A stretch of DNA of 64,000 nt, taken from assembly GCA_934098525.1 (NCBI GenBank), contig CAKONZ010000001.1, forward strand, positions 108,170-172,169, given 5' to 3'. This DNA comes from an uncultured Bacilli bacterium (lineage in GTDB: Bacteria; Bacillota_I; Bacilli_A; RF39; UBA660). The notes beneath the pieces were generated by a model that saw nothing but the letters and a program-made list of their open reading frames with translations, did not search any database and was not told the DNA's origin. The translations under genes and the position numbers were made by a program. Positions 1 through 8,443 of this stretch are shown here, one piece after another (within the stretch, counting starts at the first letter, position 1; every line of letters starts with the position of its first letter).

Positions 1-1241
1 GCTACGAATATTTTATAATCTCCTGTAGGATATTCGTTATTAGTTCTTGTTAAATAACTATGCATTGAATGTCCTAATTCATGGGCTAGAGTTGAAACAT
101 CATCATATGATGACTCATAATTTAATAAAACATATGGTTTTGTGTCATAAGATCCAGCTGAGTATGCTCCACCTCTTTTTCCTTCGTTTGGATAAATATC
201 AATCCATCTTTCTTCAAAAGCTTTTTTAATATTTGCTACATATTCTTCTCCTAGAGGTTTTACAGCATTTATTACTAGCTCTTTGGCTTCATCAAATGTA
301 TATTTTTTATTATAATCTTCTTCTATTTTTGCATATGTATCATATATGTGAAAGTCTTTTATATTTAATTTTTCTTTTTTATAATTAAAGTAATCAAATA
401 AGTATTTTAAATTATTTTTTACTGTTTTTATTAGTGTGTTATATACTTTTATATCTATATCTTCATCGAATAATGATGCTTCAATACTTGATGAAAAATT
501 TCTAACTTTTGCTATTTTTGATGTTATATCAACGTTTCCTGATAATGTACTAGCAATAGAATTTTTAAATTTTTTATATTCATTTAATAAGTTTTTAAAT
601 GCTTGTTCTCTTACATTTTGTTTATTTGATCTTAAAAATAAAGGATAATTACTTTCTGTCAATTCTACTTCTTCATTATTTTCATTTATAATTGTTCCAA
701 ATTTCATATCAGAATCAGTTAGATAACTATATGTTTCTTCGGGATTATTAAAACTTGTACTTAGTGTTGATAATATTTTTTCTTCTTTTTCACTTAATAT
801 ATGAGATTTTGTTCTGTATAAATCTTTAAAATCTTTTTCGTATCTTTTTAATTTTGGTTCTTTTTTAATAAATTCTTCTATTTTTTGGTATTCATATTTT
901 AATAGTTCTGGATTTACAAAGGCTGATATGGATGAATATTTGTTCATTAATTCTTTGATTTTTCCATATAAACTTTGGTATTTTGTATTTGCTGTATCTG
1001 CATCATTGTTTAGTTTTGCGTATTCATACAATTTTAATATGTTTCTTGATATTTCTTCATCCAATGTCATATATGAATATAGATTTTCTGCGTCTTTCAT
1101 TAAGTTATTTTTATAATTACTAATTTCATCTATTTTATTGTAATATTTTTGGTATTCTTTTAAGAATTCTTCTTCTGATTCATAAATTAGAGATAGATTC
1201 CATTTGTATTCTTCTTTTATTTCAGATCTTTTTTTAGCCAT
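1..1241 (-). CDS. pepF: Oligoendopeptidase F (M3 family), 3' end cut by window edge
   Basis: Zinc oligopeptidase that degrades short peptides in the cytoplasm. It reads from the ATG at 1241 (AGGAGAA-type ribosome site at 1245-1252) to the window edge, about 413 residues. Near the edge it contains the M3 zinc motif HELGH followed by SMHS, read from about 70-100. The start MAKKRSEIKEEYKW is typical of PepF, where the family is about 600 residues, so roughly 190 C-terminal residues are missing. It follows dnaK on the same strand after a 54-base gap with a weak hairpin, so partial read-through from the chaperone operon is possible. dnaJ would more often occupy this position. Confidence 0.9.
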   Translation of the reverse strand, partial: MAKKRSEIKEEYKWNLSLIYESEEEFLKEYQKYYNKIDEISNYKNNLMKDAENLYSYMTLDEEISRNILKLYEYAKLNNDADTANTKYQSLYGKIKELMNKYSSISAFVNPELLKYEYQKIEEFIKKEPKLKRYEKDFKDLYRTKSHILSEKEEKILSTLSTSFNNPEETYSYLTDSDMKFGTIINENNEEVELTESNYPLFLRSNKQNVREQAFKNLLNEYKKFKNSIASTLSGNVDITSKIAKVRNFSSSIEASLFDEDIDIKVYNTLIKTVKNNLKYLFDYFNYKKEKLNIKDFHIYDTYAKIEEDYNKKYTFDEAKELVINAVKPLGEEYVANIKKAFEERWIDIYPNEGKRGGAYSAGSYDTKPYVLLNYESSYDDVSTLAHELGHSMHSYLTRTNNEYPTGDYKIFV

Positions 1242-1257
1242 TTTTTCTCCTTAAAAT

Positions 1258-1284
1258 GAAGGTTCTAGTTATTCTAGAACCTTC
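1258..1284 (-). terminator. Hairpin between dnaK and pepF, weak terminator
   Basis: Perfect 11-bp inverted repeat (GAAGGTTCTAG / CTAGAACCTTC) with a 5-base loop just after the dnaK stop. On the minus strand only ATTTT follows, so termination may be partial. Confidence 0.55.
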
Positions 1285-1295
1285 TTTAGTTTTTT

Positions 1296-3107
1296 TTATT
1301 TTTCTTCAAAATCTGCTTCTTTTACATCATCTTTTTTATCTGTTTCGCTTGTACTTTCTTTTTCACTTGTTTCTTTATTTGCTTGTTCGTATACTTTTGC
1401 TGCTAGAGCATAAGTTACTTCTTGTAATTTTTCTTGTTTTTTCTTGATGTCTTCTAGATCATCTTTTTCTAATGCTTCTTTTAGATCTTTGATTTTTTCT
1501 TCAGCATCTTTCTTTTCTTTTTCTTCTACTTTGTCTCCTAGATCTTTAAGAGCTTTTTCAGTTTGGAAAATCATTTGTTCTGCTTCATTTTTAGTATCGG
1601 CTTCTTCTTTTTTCTTTTTATCAGCTTCTTTATTAGCTTCAGCTTCTTTTACCATTTTATCGATTTCATCATCTGATAAGTTTGTTGATGATGTGATTGT
1701 TATAGATTGTTCTTTGTTTGTTCCAAGATCTTTTGCTGTTACATGTACTATACCATTAGCATCAATATCGAATTTTACTTCTATTTGTGGTACTCCTCTT
1801 GGTGCAGGTGGAATGTTTGTTAATTGGAAGCGTCCTAATGTTTTATTATCTGCAGCCATTGGACGTTCACCTTGTAATACATGAATGTCTACTGCTGGTT
1901 GATTATCTGCTGCTGTTGAGAATACTTGTGATTTTGATGTTGGAATTGTAGTATTTCTTTCGATTAATACTGTCATAACATTTCCTAAAGTTTCAATTCC
2001 TAAAGATAGAGGTGTTACATCTAGTAATACTATATCATTTACATCTCCTGTAAGTACTCCACCTTGGATAGCAGCACCCATTGCTACTACTTCGTCTGGG
2101 TTTACTGATTTGTTTGGTTCTTTTCCTAATTCTTTTTTAATTAATTCTTGAACCATTGGAATACGAGTTGAACCACCTACTAAGATTATTTGATCTATGT
2201 CTTCTTTTTTCATTTTAGCATCTTTTAATGCGTTTCTAACAGGGATTAATGTAGAATCTACTAAGTCTCTGATTAGATCTTCAAATTTAGCACGAGTTAA
2301 TGACATATCTAAGTGTAATGGTCCAGATTCTCCTTGTGTTATGAATGGACAAGAAATTTGAGTAGTTGTTACACCGGATAAGTCTTTTTTAGCTTTTTCT
2401 GCTGCTTCTTTTAGTCTTTGCATTGCCATTTTATCTTTTGATAAATCTATACCATTTTCTTTTTTAAAGTTTTCTACTAAGTATTTTACTATGATGTCAT
2501 CGAAGTCGTCTCCACCTAAATGGTTATTACCATTTGTTGCTTTTACTTCAAATACACCTTCTCCTAATTCAAGGATTGATACATCAAATGTACCACCACC
2601 TAAGTCGTAAACTAAGATAGTTTGCATTTTATCTTGTTTATCAAGACCATACGCTAATGATGCTGCTGTTGGTTCGTTGATAATTCTTTCAACTTCTAAT
2701 CCAGCAATTTTTCCGGCATTTTTTGTTGCTTGTCTTTGAGCATCGTTGAAGTATGCTGGAACTGTAATTACTGCTTTATTTACTTCTTCACCTAAATATG
2801 CTTCAGCTGTTTTCTTTAAATCACTTAATATCATTGCTGATATTTCTTCTGGAGTATATTTTTTTCCTTCTAGTTCTACTTTTTCGCTTGTACCCATTAA
2901 TCTTTTAATACTTCTTACAGTATTAGGATTTGTTTCAGCTTGACGTTTTGCAACATCTCCTACTAATTTTTCTCCATTTTTGAAAGCTACAATTGAAGGA
3001 GTAGTTCTATTTCCTTCAGGGTTTGGGATAACTTTTGCTTCCCCTGCTTCTAAAACTGCGACACAACTATTAGTTGTACCTAAGTCTATTCCTATAATTT
3101 TACTCAT
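1296..3107 (-). CDS. dnaK: Chaperone DnaK (Hsp70)
   Basis: ATP-driven folding chaperone working with GrpE and a J-protein. The start is MSKIIGIDLGTTNSC at 3107. An in-frame ATG nine bases upstream is rejected because it abuts the GGAAG ribosome site, which sits about 9 bases before the chosen ATG. Seen: phosphate loop GIDLGTTNS, VYDLGGGTFDVS, the adenosine-site GGSTRIP, the linker region DVTPLSLGIE, then substrate-binding domain and a helical, charged lid. At 603 residues, without the long N-terminal insert of Gram-negative DnaK, it is of Gram-positive type. It overlaps grpE by 8 bases and is third in the hrcA operon, so it is controlled by the two CIRCE sites at 4661-4734. No dnaJ follows. 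Confidence 0.98.
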   Translation of the reverse strand: MSKIIGIDLGTTNSCVAVLEAGEAKVIPNPEGNRTTPSIVAFKNGEKLVGDVAKRQAETNPNTVRSIKRLMGTSEKVELEGKKYTPEEISAMILSDLKKTAEAYLGEEVNKAVITVPAYFNDAQRQATKNAGKIAGLEVERIINEPTAASLAYGLDKQDKMQTILVYDLGGGTFDVSILELGEGVFEVKATNGNNHLGGDDFDDIIVKYLVENFKKENGIDLSKDKMAMQRLKEAAEKAKKDLSGVTTTQISCPFITQGESGPLHLDMSLTRAKFEDLIRDLVDSTLIPVRNALKDAKMKKEDIDQIILVGGSTRIPMVQELIKKELGKEPNKSVNPDEVVAMGAAIQGGVLTGDVNDIVLLDVTPLSLGIETLGNVMTVLIERNTTIPTSKSQVFSTAADNQPAVDIHVLQGERPMAADNKTLGRFQLTNIPPAPRGVPQIEVKFDIDANGIVHVTAKDLGTNKEQSITITSSTNLSDDEIDKMVKEAEANKEADKKKKEEADTKNEAEQMIFQTEKALKDLGDKVEEKEKKDAEEKIKDLKEALEKDDLEDIKKKQEKLQEVTYALAAKVYEQANKETSEKESTSETDKKDDVKEADFEEK

Positions 3108-3660
3108 TTTTACCATCTTCCTTTTCTTTTATTTCTTCTTTAATATTATTTACTTTAACAGATGCGCATCTTAATATTTTGTCGTTATATGTATATCCTT
3201 TTAATAATATATCTAAAACTATATCTGTTTCATAATTAGGATCGCTATCTGTGAATAAGCAATTTTCTAATTTTGAATCAAATTTTTTATGTAAACAATC
3301 AATTTCTTTTACACCATTTGATTCAATTGTTTCTTTTAATGAAGTATATATCATTTTAAAGCCACTTAAGAATTTTGATACTTCATCAGATAAATTATTA
3401 TCATCTAAAGATATTGCTCTTTCAAAGTTATCTAATATTGGTAATAACGCTAATAAAAGATCACTATTTGCATATCTTAGCATATTTGATACTTCTTCGT
3501 CTTTTCTTTTACGATAATTAATTAAATCTGCTTTTGATTTTAGAATTTCTGATTCTAATAACTTAATCTTTTGATTTAGTTCTTCTACTTCATTATTTTT
3601 CTTTTTCTTTTTTTGTTCTTTTTCATCATGCTTCTTTTCTATATTTTTATTTTCTTCCAT
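3100..3660 (-). CDS. grpE: Nucleotide exchange factor GrpE
   Basis: Releases ADP from DnaK. 186 residues. A Lys/Glu-rich N-terminal third with coiled-coil character is followed by the GrpE core (KADLINYRKRK, then LLPILDNFERA) and the C-terminal beta-wing region ending in PNYETDIVLDILLKGYTYND. The start at 3660 lies 4 bases after the hrcA stop. Its last 8 bases overlap dnaK, which implies translational coupling in hrcA-grpE-dnaK. Confidence 0.96.
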   Translation of the reverse strand: MEENKNIEKKHDEKEQKKKKKNNEVEELNQKIKLLESEILKSKADLINYRKRKDEEVSNMLRYANSDLLLALLPILDNFERAISLDDNNLSDEVSKFLSGFKMIYTSLKETIESNGVKEIDCLHKKFDSKLENCLFTDSDPNYETDIVLDILLKGYTYNDKILRCASVKVNNIKEEIKEKEDGKNE

Positions 3661-3664
3661 ATCA

Positions 3665-4651
3665 TCATCCTTCTATATTATCTTTAATGAATTCTAGCAT
3701 ACTTACAACGCGATCATATTCCATTCTTTTTGGTCCTACTATTGCAATTGTTCCTTCATCACTAGAAGTCTTATATTTTGTTTTTATGATTGTAACATCA
3801 TCATCTAGTTTTGATTCTTTACCAATGTAAATGTTTATGTCCCCGTTATCTTCTTCAATACTATCTATTATTTCATCACTATCTAATTTATCAAATATTC
3901 TTTTTATTTTCTCTACACTATTGAATTCTGGTTGGTTAAGCATATTGTTTTTTCCTACAAATGATATATCGTTTTTAGCAGCAAAGTCATTGAAAACATC
4001 ATAGAAAGCATTATATAAAGCTTCATGTTGAGTAACATATTGATTGATTATTGGTTTAACTTCATATTCTAGTTTTGAGTTTATCTCGTCTATTGGTGTT
4101 CCTATTAGAAGTTTGTTTATTATTTCAACTGTTTTTTGAATGTCTTCAGTAGAAATGTTTGTTACATTTATTTGTTTGTGTTCAACGTGTCCTTTATCAG
4201 TTACAATAATTGCCACTACTATTTCACTTGATATTGGTAATACTTCAACTTTACTTAGTTTATTTTCATTTGATTTTGATCCTAATACTATTGAAGTGCA
4301 ATCAGTTAATTCTGATATTATTTCAAGACTTTTTTTCAAGTAGTCACTTAATTCTAGTTTGTTATTGTTATTTATTATTTGTAGTTTTAGTAAGTCTTCA
4401 CCATTCATTTCTTTTGGTTGCATTAAGTTGTCTACATAATAACGATATCCTTTTTCACTAGGAATTCTACCAGATGAAGTGTGAGTTTTTTCTAGATATC
4501 CTAATTCTTCTAGTGATGCCATGTCATTTCTTATTGTTGCACTAGAACATTTTAGTATTTTACATAGAAGATTTGATCCAATTGGGGTCACTGTTTTTAC
4601 GTAATTTTTTATTATTAATTCAAGAATTTTTTCTTGTCTACTAGTTAGCAT
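3665..4651 (-). CDS. hrcA: Heat-inducible transcription repressor HrcA
   Basis: Repressor that binds CIRCE and needs chaperone help to fold, so free chaperone capacity sets its activity. 328 residues. The N-terminal winged helix reads MLTSRQEKILELIIKNYV, then the SATIRNDMASLEELGYLEKTHTSSGR segment that carries the recognition helix, then a GAF-like dimerisation region. The start is fixed by a perfect AGGAGG at 4657-4662, 5 bases upstream. It is first in its operon and its own promoter carries two CIRCE sites, so it represses itself together with grpE and dnaK. Confidence 0.97.
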   Translation of the reverse strand: MLTSRQEKILELIIKNYVKTVTPIGSNLLCKILKCSSATIRNDMASLEELGYLEKTHTSSGRIPSEKGYRYYVDNLMQPKEMNGEDLLKLQIINNNNKLELSDYLKKSLEIISELTDCTSIVLGSKSNENKLSKVEVLPISSEIVVAIIVTDKGHVEHKQINVTNISTEDIQKTVEIINKLLIGTPIDEINSKLEYEVKPIINQYVTQHEALYNAFYDVFNDFAAKNDISFVGKNNMLNQPEFNSVEKIKRIFDKLDSDEIIDSIEEDNGDINIYIGKESKLDDDVTIIKTKYKTSSDEGTIAIVGPKRMEYDRVVSMLEFIKDNIEG

Positions 4652-4660
4652 GATCGCCTC

Positions 4661-4687
4661 CTGGCACTATTCTTTCTCAAGTGCTAA
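4661..4687 (-). promoter_or_regulatory. CIRCE operator, proximal copy
   Basis: Plus-strand halves CTGGCACTA and AAGTGCTAA separated by exactly 9 bases. The consensus is TTAGCACTC-N9-GAGTGCTAA (6 of 9 and 8 of 9 matched). It lies between the -10 box and hrcA, touching the ribosome site and covering the predicted transcription start. Confidence 0.85.
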
Positions 4688-4691
4688 TATA

Positions 4692-4720
4692 ATTATATTA
4701 CTCTCTATTAGCAATGTCAA
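4692..4720 (-). promoter_or_regulatory. Consensus sigma-A promoter of hrcA-grpE-dnaK
   Basis: On the minus strand TTGACA (4715-4720), a 17-base spacer and TATAAT (4692-4697): a perfect vegetative promoter. The -35 box lies inside the distal CIRCE copy. Confidence 0.93.
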
Positions 4721-4734
4721 CATATAAGTGCTAA
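4708..4734 (-). promoter_or_regulatory. CIRCE operator, distal copy
   Basis: Plus-strand halves TTAGCAATG and AAGTGCTAA with a 9-base spacer (6 of 9 and 8 of 9 to consensus). It covers the -35 box. Its centre is 47 bp from the other CIRCE, so HrcA dimers could flank the promoter. Confidence 0.8.
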
Positions 4735-4781
4735 TTTTTTTACATTTTTATTTTATGTTATTTTTTATAAATTATTCTAAT

Positions 4782-4803
4782 AAAAAAGAAGCTCTTTGGC
4801 TTC
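4782..4803 (-). terminator. Terminator after fmt
   Basis: Minus strand GAAGC-CAAAGA-GCTTC followed by TTTTTTATT. The stem begins at the fmt stop codon. Confidence 0.8.
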
Positions 4804-5735
4804 TATGAAAAACTTTTATTTAATAGTTCTTTTTTGTCTACTCCATTTAAATAGTCTTTTGCGTTCATTATCTTTTTTCCTGGAATTTGTAGTTTGGTAA
4901 TGATAACTTCTTTATCGTTTGTTGCTACTCCAATTCCATCTTTGTATATATTAGTTATTGTTCCTGGTTTTTGATTAGTATCATTGCCTATTTTTGTTTC
5001 ATATATTTTTATTATTTTATCTTCTAATAGAGCATTTGCTCCAGGTGACATTGCTAAACCTCTTATTTTGTTGTGAACGTTTTTTGAGGAGTTAGAAAAG
5101 TTGATATGTTCATCTTCTTTTTTTATTGTATAAGCAAATGTTTTTTCATTATCATTTTGTTTTTCGTATGTACATGTTTTATTAAAGATTGATGGTAATG
5201 TTTCTATTAGTAGGTCTCTACCTAGATATGATAGTTTTTCATTTAGTGTGTCATAGTTATCTGTTTCTTCTATTTTTATTTCTCGTTTTTTTATCATATC
5301 TCCATCGTCCATACCAGGAGATGTTTGCATGATTGTTATTCCTGTTTTTTCTTCACCATTAATTATTGCCCACTGGATTGGTGCTCCTCCTCTATATTTT
5401 GGTAATAATGAGCCATGAACATTAATTGTTTTATATTCTGGGTAGTCTAATAATTCTTTTGGTAGTATTTGTCCGTATGCACAAGTTATTATCATATCTG
5501 GTTTTAAATTTATTATATCTTCGTATTCTTTTCTTAATTTTATTGGTTGTAGAACTTTTATATTATGCTCTTCTGCAAAGATTTTTACAGGGGATTTAGT
5601 TAAAACTTTTTTTCTTCCTACTTCTTTGTCTGGTTGAGTTACTACAGCTATGACATTAACTTCTTCAATAAGCTTTTCTAATACATTTTTAGCAAATATT
5701 GGTGTTCCCATAAATACTATTTTTTTATCTTTCAT
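4803..5735 (-). CDS. fmt: Methionyl-tRNA formyltransferase
   Basis: Transfers a formyl group from 10-formyl-tetrahydrofolate to initiator Met-tRNA. 310 residues, the normal length. The formyltransferase core shows INVHGSLLPKYRGGAPIQ (with the catalytic Asn-x-His) and the Asp-bearing loop SPGMDDGDM; the C-terminal OB-type domain contains MSPGANALLEDKIIKI. Start ATG at 5735, preceded by AGGACGTG as a fair ribosome site. It is read in the same direction as the gpr-spoIIP run upstream, with a 49-base gap and its own terminator. The matching initiator tRNA gene is at 21407-21483. Confidence 0.97.
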   Translation of the reverse strand: MKDKKIVFMGTPIFAKNVLEKLIEEVNVIAVVTQPDKEVGRKKVLTKSPVKIFAEEHNIKVLQPIKLRKEYEDIINLKPDMIITCAYGQILPKELLDYPEYKTINVHGSLLPKYRGGAPIQWAIINGEEKTGITIMQTSPGMDDGDMIKKREIKIEETDNYDTLNEKLSYLGRDLLIETLPSIFNKTCTYEKQNDNEKTFAYTIKKEDEHINFSNSSKNVHNKIRGLAMSPGANALLEDKIIKIYETKIGNDTNQKPGTITNIYKDGIGVATNDKEVIITKLQIPGKKIMNAKDYLNGVDKKELLNKSFS

Positions 5736-5784
5736 TTATATCACGTCCTGTTGATATTATACTATATTTTTATAAAAATTGAAA

Positions 5785-6105
5785 TTAATTATTTACTGTG
5801 TCTCCTATTTTGTTAAATATTATTTTTACTCCTTTGTCTATTGTTTTTTCTAATGATAAAGATATTTTATATATTCCATTTGATAAGTTGTTTGAATAGT
5901 CTTTTTTTTGATAGTTTACGTATGATTCTACATCTATACTTTTACCATCTCTTATATCATTTTCAAATTTTTTTATTTGTTCTTCTGTTAATGTTTTTAC
6001 TTTTTTATCTCTTGTTTCATAGTACCCAAAGGATTCCGCTAATAAGAGAGTTATAAATAGAACTATAAGACTATAAATAGTTATTTTTATGATGTTTTTT
6101 TTCAT
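5785..6105 (-). CDS. Small membrane-anchored protein after spoIIP (YqxA position)
   Basis: 106 residues. One N-terminal transmembrane segment (about residues 7-24) is followed by a charged outside domain (KTLTEEQIKKFENDI...). It overlaps the spoIIP stop by 4 bases and is probably translationally coupled. In Bacillus the order gpr-spoIIP-yqxA is conserved and YqxA is a small single-pass protein of similar size, so this may be its counterpart. Position is the main support, since I see no diagnostic motif. Possibly expressed during sporulation with its neighbours. Confidence 0.6.
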   Translation of the reverse strand: MKKNIIKITIYSLIVLFITLLLAESFGYYETRDKKVKTLTEEQIKKFENDIRDGKSIDVESYVNYQKKDYSNNLSNGIYKISLSLEKTIDKGVKIIFNKIGDTVNN

Positions 6106-6932
6106 TTTTCACCTTTTATATATTTCTTTAAAGCTTTTGCTAATACTTCTATTGTATTATTTATTTCTTCTTTAGTATTTTCTGGACCCCCTATTTCTAT
6201 TAAGTAGGAGTCTTTTGAATAATCTTCATTGTAATAATATTTTTTTTGAATATAAGTATTTCTTAAAATATCAGGATAGTCTTCTTTGATATATGATTCT
6301 ATTTTTTTTATACATTTTTCATTTTCTTGATAATTTTTATGAGCAGTACTTAGAATAAACATGATTGTTGCGTATTTTTTATTATTTATAGTTTTTGTTG
6401 TTATAGATTTTCCTACACTATCACGATGAAAATCTATAAAGTATTTTAATGATTTATTATTTGATTTTGCTAAGGTTAGATATTCTCTTGATATTGTATA
6501 TGTATCAGGATAAGAGAGGTTTCTTTTATATATTTGTTCGTTTATACTTTTGTTTTCTGAAATTGTTGTTATTTCATATTCTTCTAATTTTTCTTTTAGA
6601 TAATTACTAGCTTGTTTTACATCATAGTTGTCATATGATTCTTTTTCATGAGTTGTATAGATATATACTAGAGGGGTATTTTCTTTTATATTTATTGTCG
6701 TTATTTCTTTATTAGTTTGTTTTAAATCTTCTTTTATATCAAGAAATGAAAAAATATTGTTAGTGTTTATATTTTTAATATTTGCTAGTTTGTTTATTAT
6801 TATTTCTTCTTTGTTACTATTTATTTCTAGTAATGATAGAATAGTATTTTTATCTTTTATCATAATTTCTTCACATAAGTACAAAAATAAAAATAATATT
6901 ATTAGAATTAAAATTAGATTTTTTCTTTTCAT
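6102..6932 (-). CDS. spoIIP: Stage II sporulation protein P
   Basis: Cell-wall amidase and endopeptidase that, with SpoIID and SpoIIM, thins septal peptidoglycan and drives engulfment of the forespore. 276 residues. An N-terminal membrane anchor (about 5-22), a variable linker, then the amidase domain with the family signature FIDFHRDSVGK and the C-terminal SYLIEIGGPENTKEE, holding the expected His and Glu metal and catalytic residues. It is somewhat shorter than the Bacillus protein, mostly in the linker. Ribosome site GGTGAT 6 bases before ATG. It follows gpr by 44 bases, the conserved gpr-spoIIP order. Confidence 0.93.
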   Translation of the reverse strand: MKRKNLILILIILFLFLYLCEEIMIKDKNTILSLLEINSNKEEIIINKLANIKNINTNNIFSFLDIKEDLKQTNKEITTINIKENTPLVYIYTTHEKESYDNYDVKQASNYLKEKLEEYEITTISENKSINEQIYKRNLSYPDTYTISREYLTLAKSNNKSLKYFIDFHRDSVGKSITTKTINNKKYATIMFILSTAHKNYQENEKCIKKIESYIKEDYPDILRNTYIQKKYYYNEDYSKDSYLIEIGGPENTKEEINNTIEVLAKALKKYIKGEK

Positions 6933-6976
6933 ATTATCACCAATTCTAATATATTATTTTTTTTATTATAAATTTG

Positions 6977-7996
6977 TCATTTTATGTTATGAATAGAATT
7001 ATTTATTCCTTGACTTAATAAAGTTATTAGTTTTTCTATTAAAAAGTCTACTTCTTTTGGAGTTACCATTAAATTGTTTCCTATAGGGGTTAAAACATCA
7101 AATATTAGTGATTTCATTTCTTTGTTTGATAGATTACCAAATGCTCCGAGAAAAAATGATTTTTCGTTTTCATTTAATTCATAATCATTGTTTAGATAGT
7201 TTCTTTTTGATGAAGGAATTAATTTATCTTTTTTGTTGTCTGATTTTAAATTGTAACTGAAGTGTTTTTCCATGTATTTGATTGTATCACTTACTATTGT
7301 TACGGCATCCACTACTGTTGGTACTCCTATAGCTATTACAGGAATATTATATATTTCTTTGGATATTTCTTTTCTTTTGTTACCTATACCACTACCTGGT
7401 GATATTCCAGTATTAGTTATTTGTATTGTTTTACAGACTCTATCTATTGAATCACTTGCTAGGGCATCTATTACTATTACTAAGTCAGGTTGTATTAGTT
7501 TTATTATTTGATTTAAAATATCACTTGTTTCTATTCCTGTTTCTCCCATTACTCCTGGTATTAATAATGATGTGGTTGAGTATCCTTCTTCTAGGTGTTT
7601 TAATATTTCTTTTATGTGTCTTGTTATTATTACATTTTTTGCTGTTTTTACTCCTAAACAATCAGGGGTTGATTTTTCATTTCCTAAACCTACTATTAAA
7701 ATACTTTGATTTGTTTTAAAGTTTTCTTGTTCTAGTATGTATTTTAATTCTTTTGTAAATGCTTCTTCTACGTTTTTAAAATTTGTATGATCAGTTATGT
7801 CTTTAAAATATATTGTTGTATATATTCCTTCTTTTTTATTTATATCGTTATCTTTATCTATATATATTCTACTGATATTTATGTCTTTTTGTTTATATTC
7901 TTCTTCTTTTATTCCTTTGGTATTTTTTATATCTTTTATTGTATCTTTTACTAAATCTGTTCTTATTGAAAATTTTTTTAAATCTATTTCACGCAT
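6977..7996 (-). CDS. gpr: Germination protease GPR
   Basis: Aspartate-type endopeptidase that degrades small acid-soluble spore proteins on germination. 339 residues. The N-terminal propeptide region reads REIDLKKFSIRTDLVKDTI. The conserved core includes LIVGLGNEKSTPDCLGVK, PGVMGETGIET, VIDALASDSIDRVCKTIQ and the TGISPGSGIGNKRKEI stretch, all hallmarks of the A25 family. Ribosome site GGTGAT. A CATACTA element about 15 bases upstream resembles a sigma-G -10 box, but I see no convincing -35. It heads gpr-spoIIP-small membrane protein and is divergent from rpsT. Confidence 0.95.
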   Translation of the reverse strand: MREIDLKKFSIRTDLVKDTIKDIKNTKGIKEEEYKQKDINISRIYIDKDNDINKKEGIYTTIYFKDITDHTNFKNVEEAFTKELKYILEQENFKTNQSILIVGLGNEKSTPDCLGVKTAKNVIITRHIKEILKHLEEGYSTTSLLIPGVMGETGIETSDILNQIIKLIQPDLVIVIDALASDSIDRVCKTIQITNTGISPGSGIGNKRKEISKEIYNIPVIAIGVPTVVDAVTIVSDTIKYMEKHFSYNLKSDNKKDKLIPSSKRNYLNNDYELNENEKSFFLGAFGNLSNKEMKSLIFDVLTPIGNNLMVTPKEVDFLIEKLITLLSQGINNSIHNIK

Positions 7997-8075
7997 ATTA
8001 TCACCATTATTAGTATGTTTTTTTATTTATTTTTAATGTATATTTAAGTTTTTTTATTAAAATATTATTTTTTAT

Positions 8076-8104
8076 TTGCTTTTTTATTTATTTTTTGATA
8101 GAAT
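8076..8104 (+). promoter_or_regulatory. Sigma-A-type promoter of rpsT
   Basis: TTGCTT (8076-8081), a 17-base T-rich spacer, TAGAAT (8099-8104). It lies 29 bases before the rpsT start. Confidence 0.6.
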
Positions 8105-8132
8105 TGGTATTGTTAAAAAGTGAGGTGAAACT

Positions 8133-8396
8133 ATGCCAAATATTAAAAGTGCTAAAAAAAGAGTAAAAACTGATGCATTAAAGAAATTACGTAATAAAGA
8201 TAATGTTGCTAGTATGAGAACTGCTATTAAGAAAGCTAAAGTTGATGTTAAAAACAATAGTAAAGAACAAGTTGATGTTTCAATGAAAGCTGCTACTAAA
8301 AAAATTGATAAAGCATTATCATCTGGTTTAATTCATAAAAATAAGGCTTCTAGATTAAAATCTAAGTTAATGAAAGCTGTTAATAATATAAAGTAA
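8133..8396 (+). CDS. rpsT: 30S ribosomal protein S20
   Basis: Small-subunit protein that binds 16S rRNA. 87 residues, the usual length. Starts MPNIKSAKKRVKTD, is almost wholly helical and basic, and ends in the conserved IHKNKASRLKSKLMKAV segment. Ribosome site GAGGTG. It is a single-gene unit with its own promoter and terminator, divergent from gpr. Confidence 0.97.
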   Translation: MPNIKSAKKRVKTDALKKLRNKDNVASMRTAIKKAKVDVKNNSKEQVDVSMKAATKKIDKALSSGLIHKNKASRLKSKLMKAVNNIK

Positions 8397-8420
8397 TAAT
8401 TGATTACTTTATTTTTTTTT
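8390..8420 (+). terminator. Terminator of rpsT
   Basis: AAAGTAAT-AATTG-ATTACTTT followed by ATTTTTTTTT. The stem includes the stop codon and its 3' arm overlaps the -35 box of the next promoter. Confidence 0.65.
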
Positions 8421-8428
8421 GATACAAT
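8400..8428 (+). promoter_or_regulatory. Promoter of the transglutaminase-like gene
   Basis: TTGATT (8400-8405), 17-base spacer, TACAAT (8423-8428). The following leader TTTATTGGTGAT matches, base for base, the one in front of the Nfu gene at 22617. Confidence 0.6.
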
Positions 8429-8443
8429 TTTATTGGTGATAAT

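Noticed and set aside
1444..1884. Open frame of 146 codons antisense to dnaK
   Set aside because: Mirror frame of a strongly conserved gene; no ribosome site and no family resemblance.
3107..3116. Upstream ATG as the dnaK start
   Set aside because: It directly abuts the GGAAG site, leaving no spacing; the MSKIIGIDLG start is correctly spaced and matches the family.
7997..8030. Sigma-G promoter for gpr
   Set aside because: A CATACTA resembles the -10, but no fitting -35 occurs at 17-18 bases; kept only as a remark.
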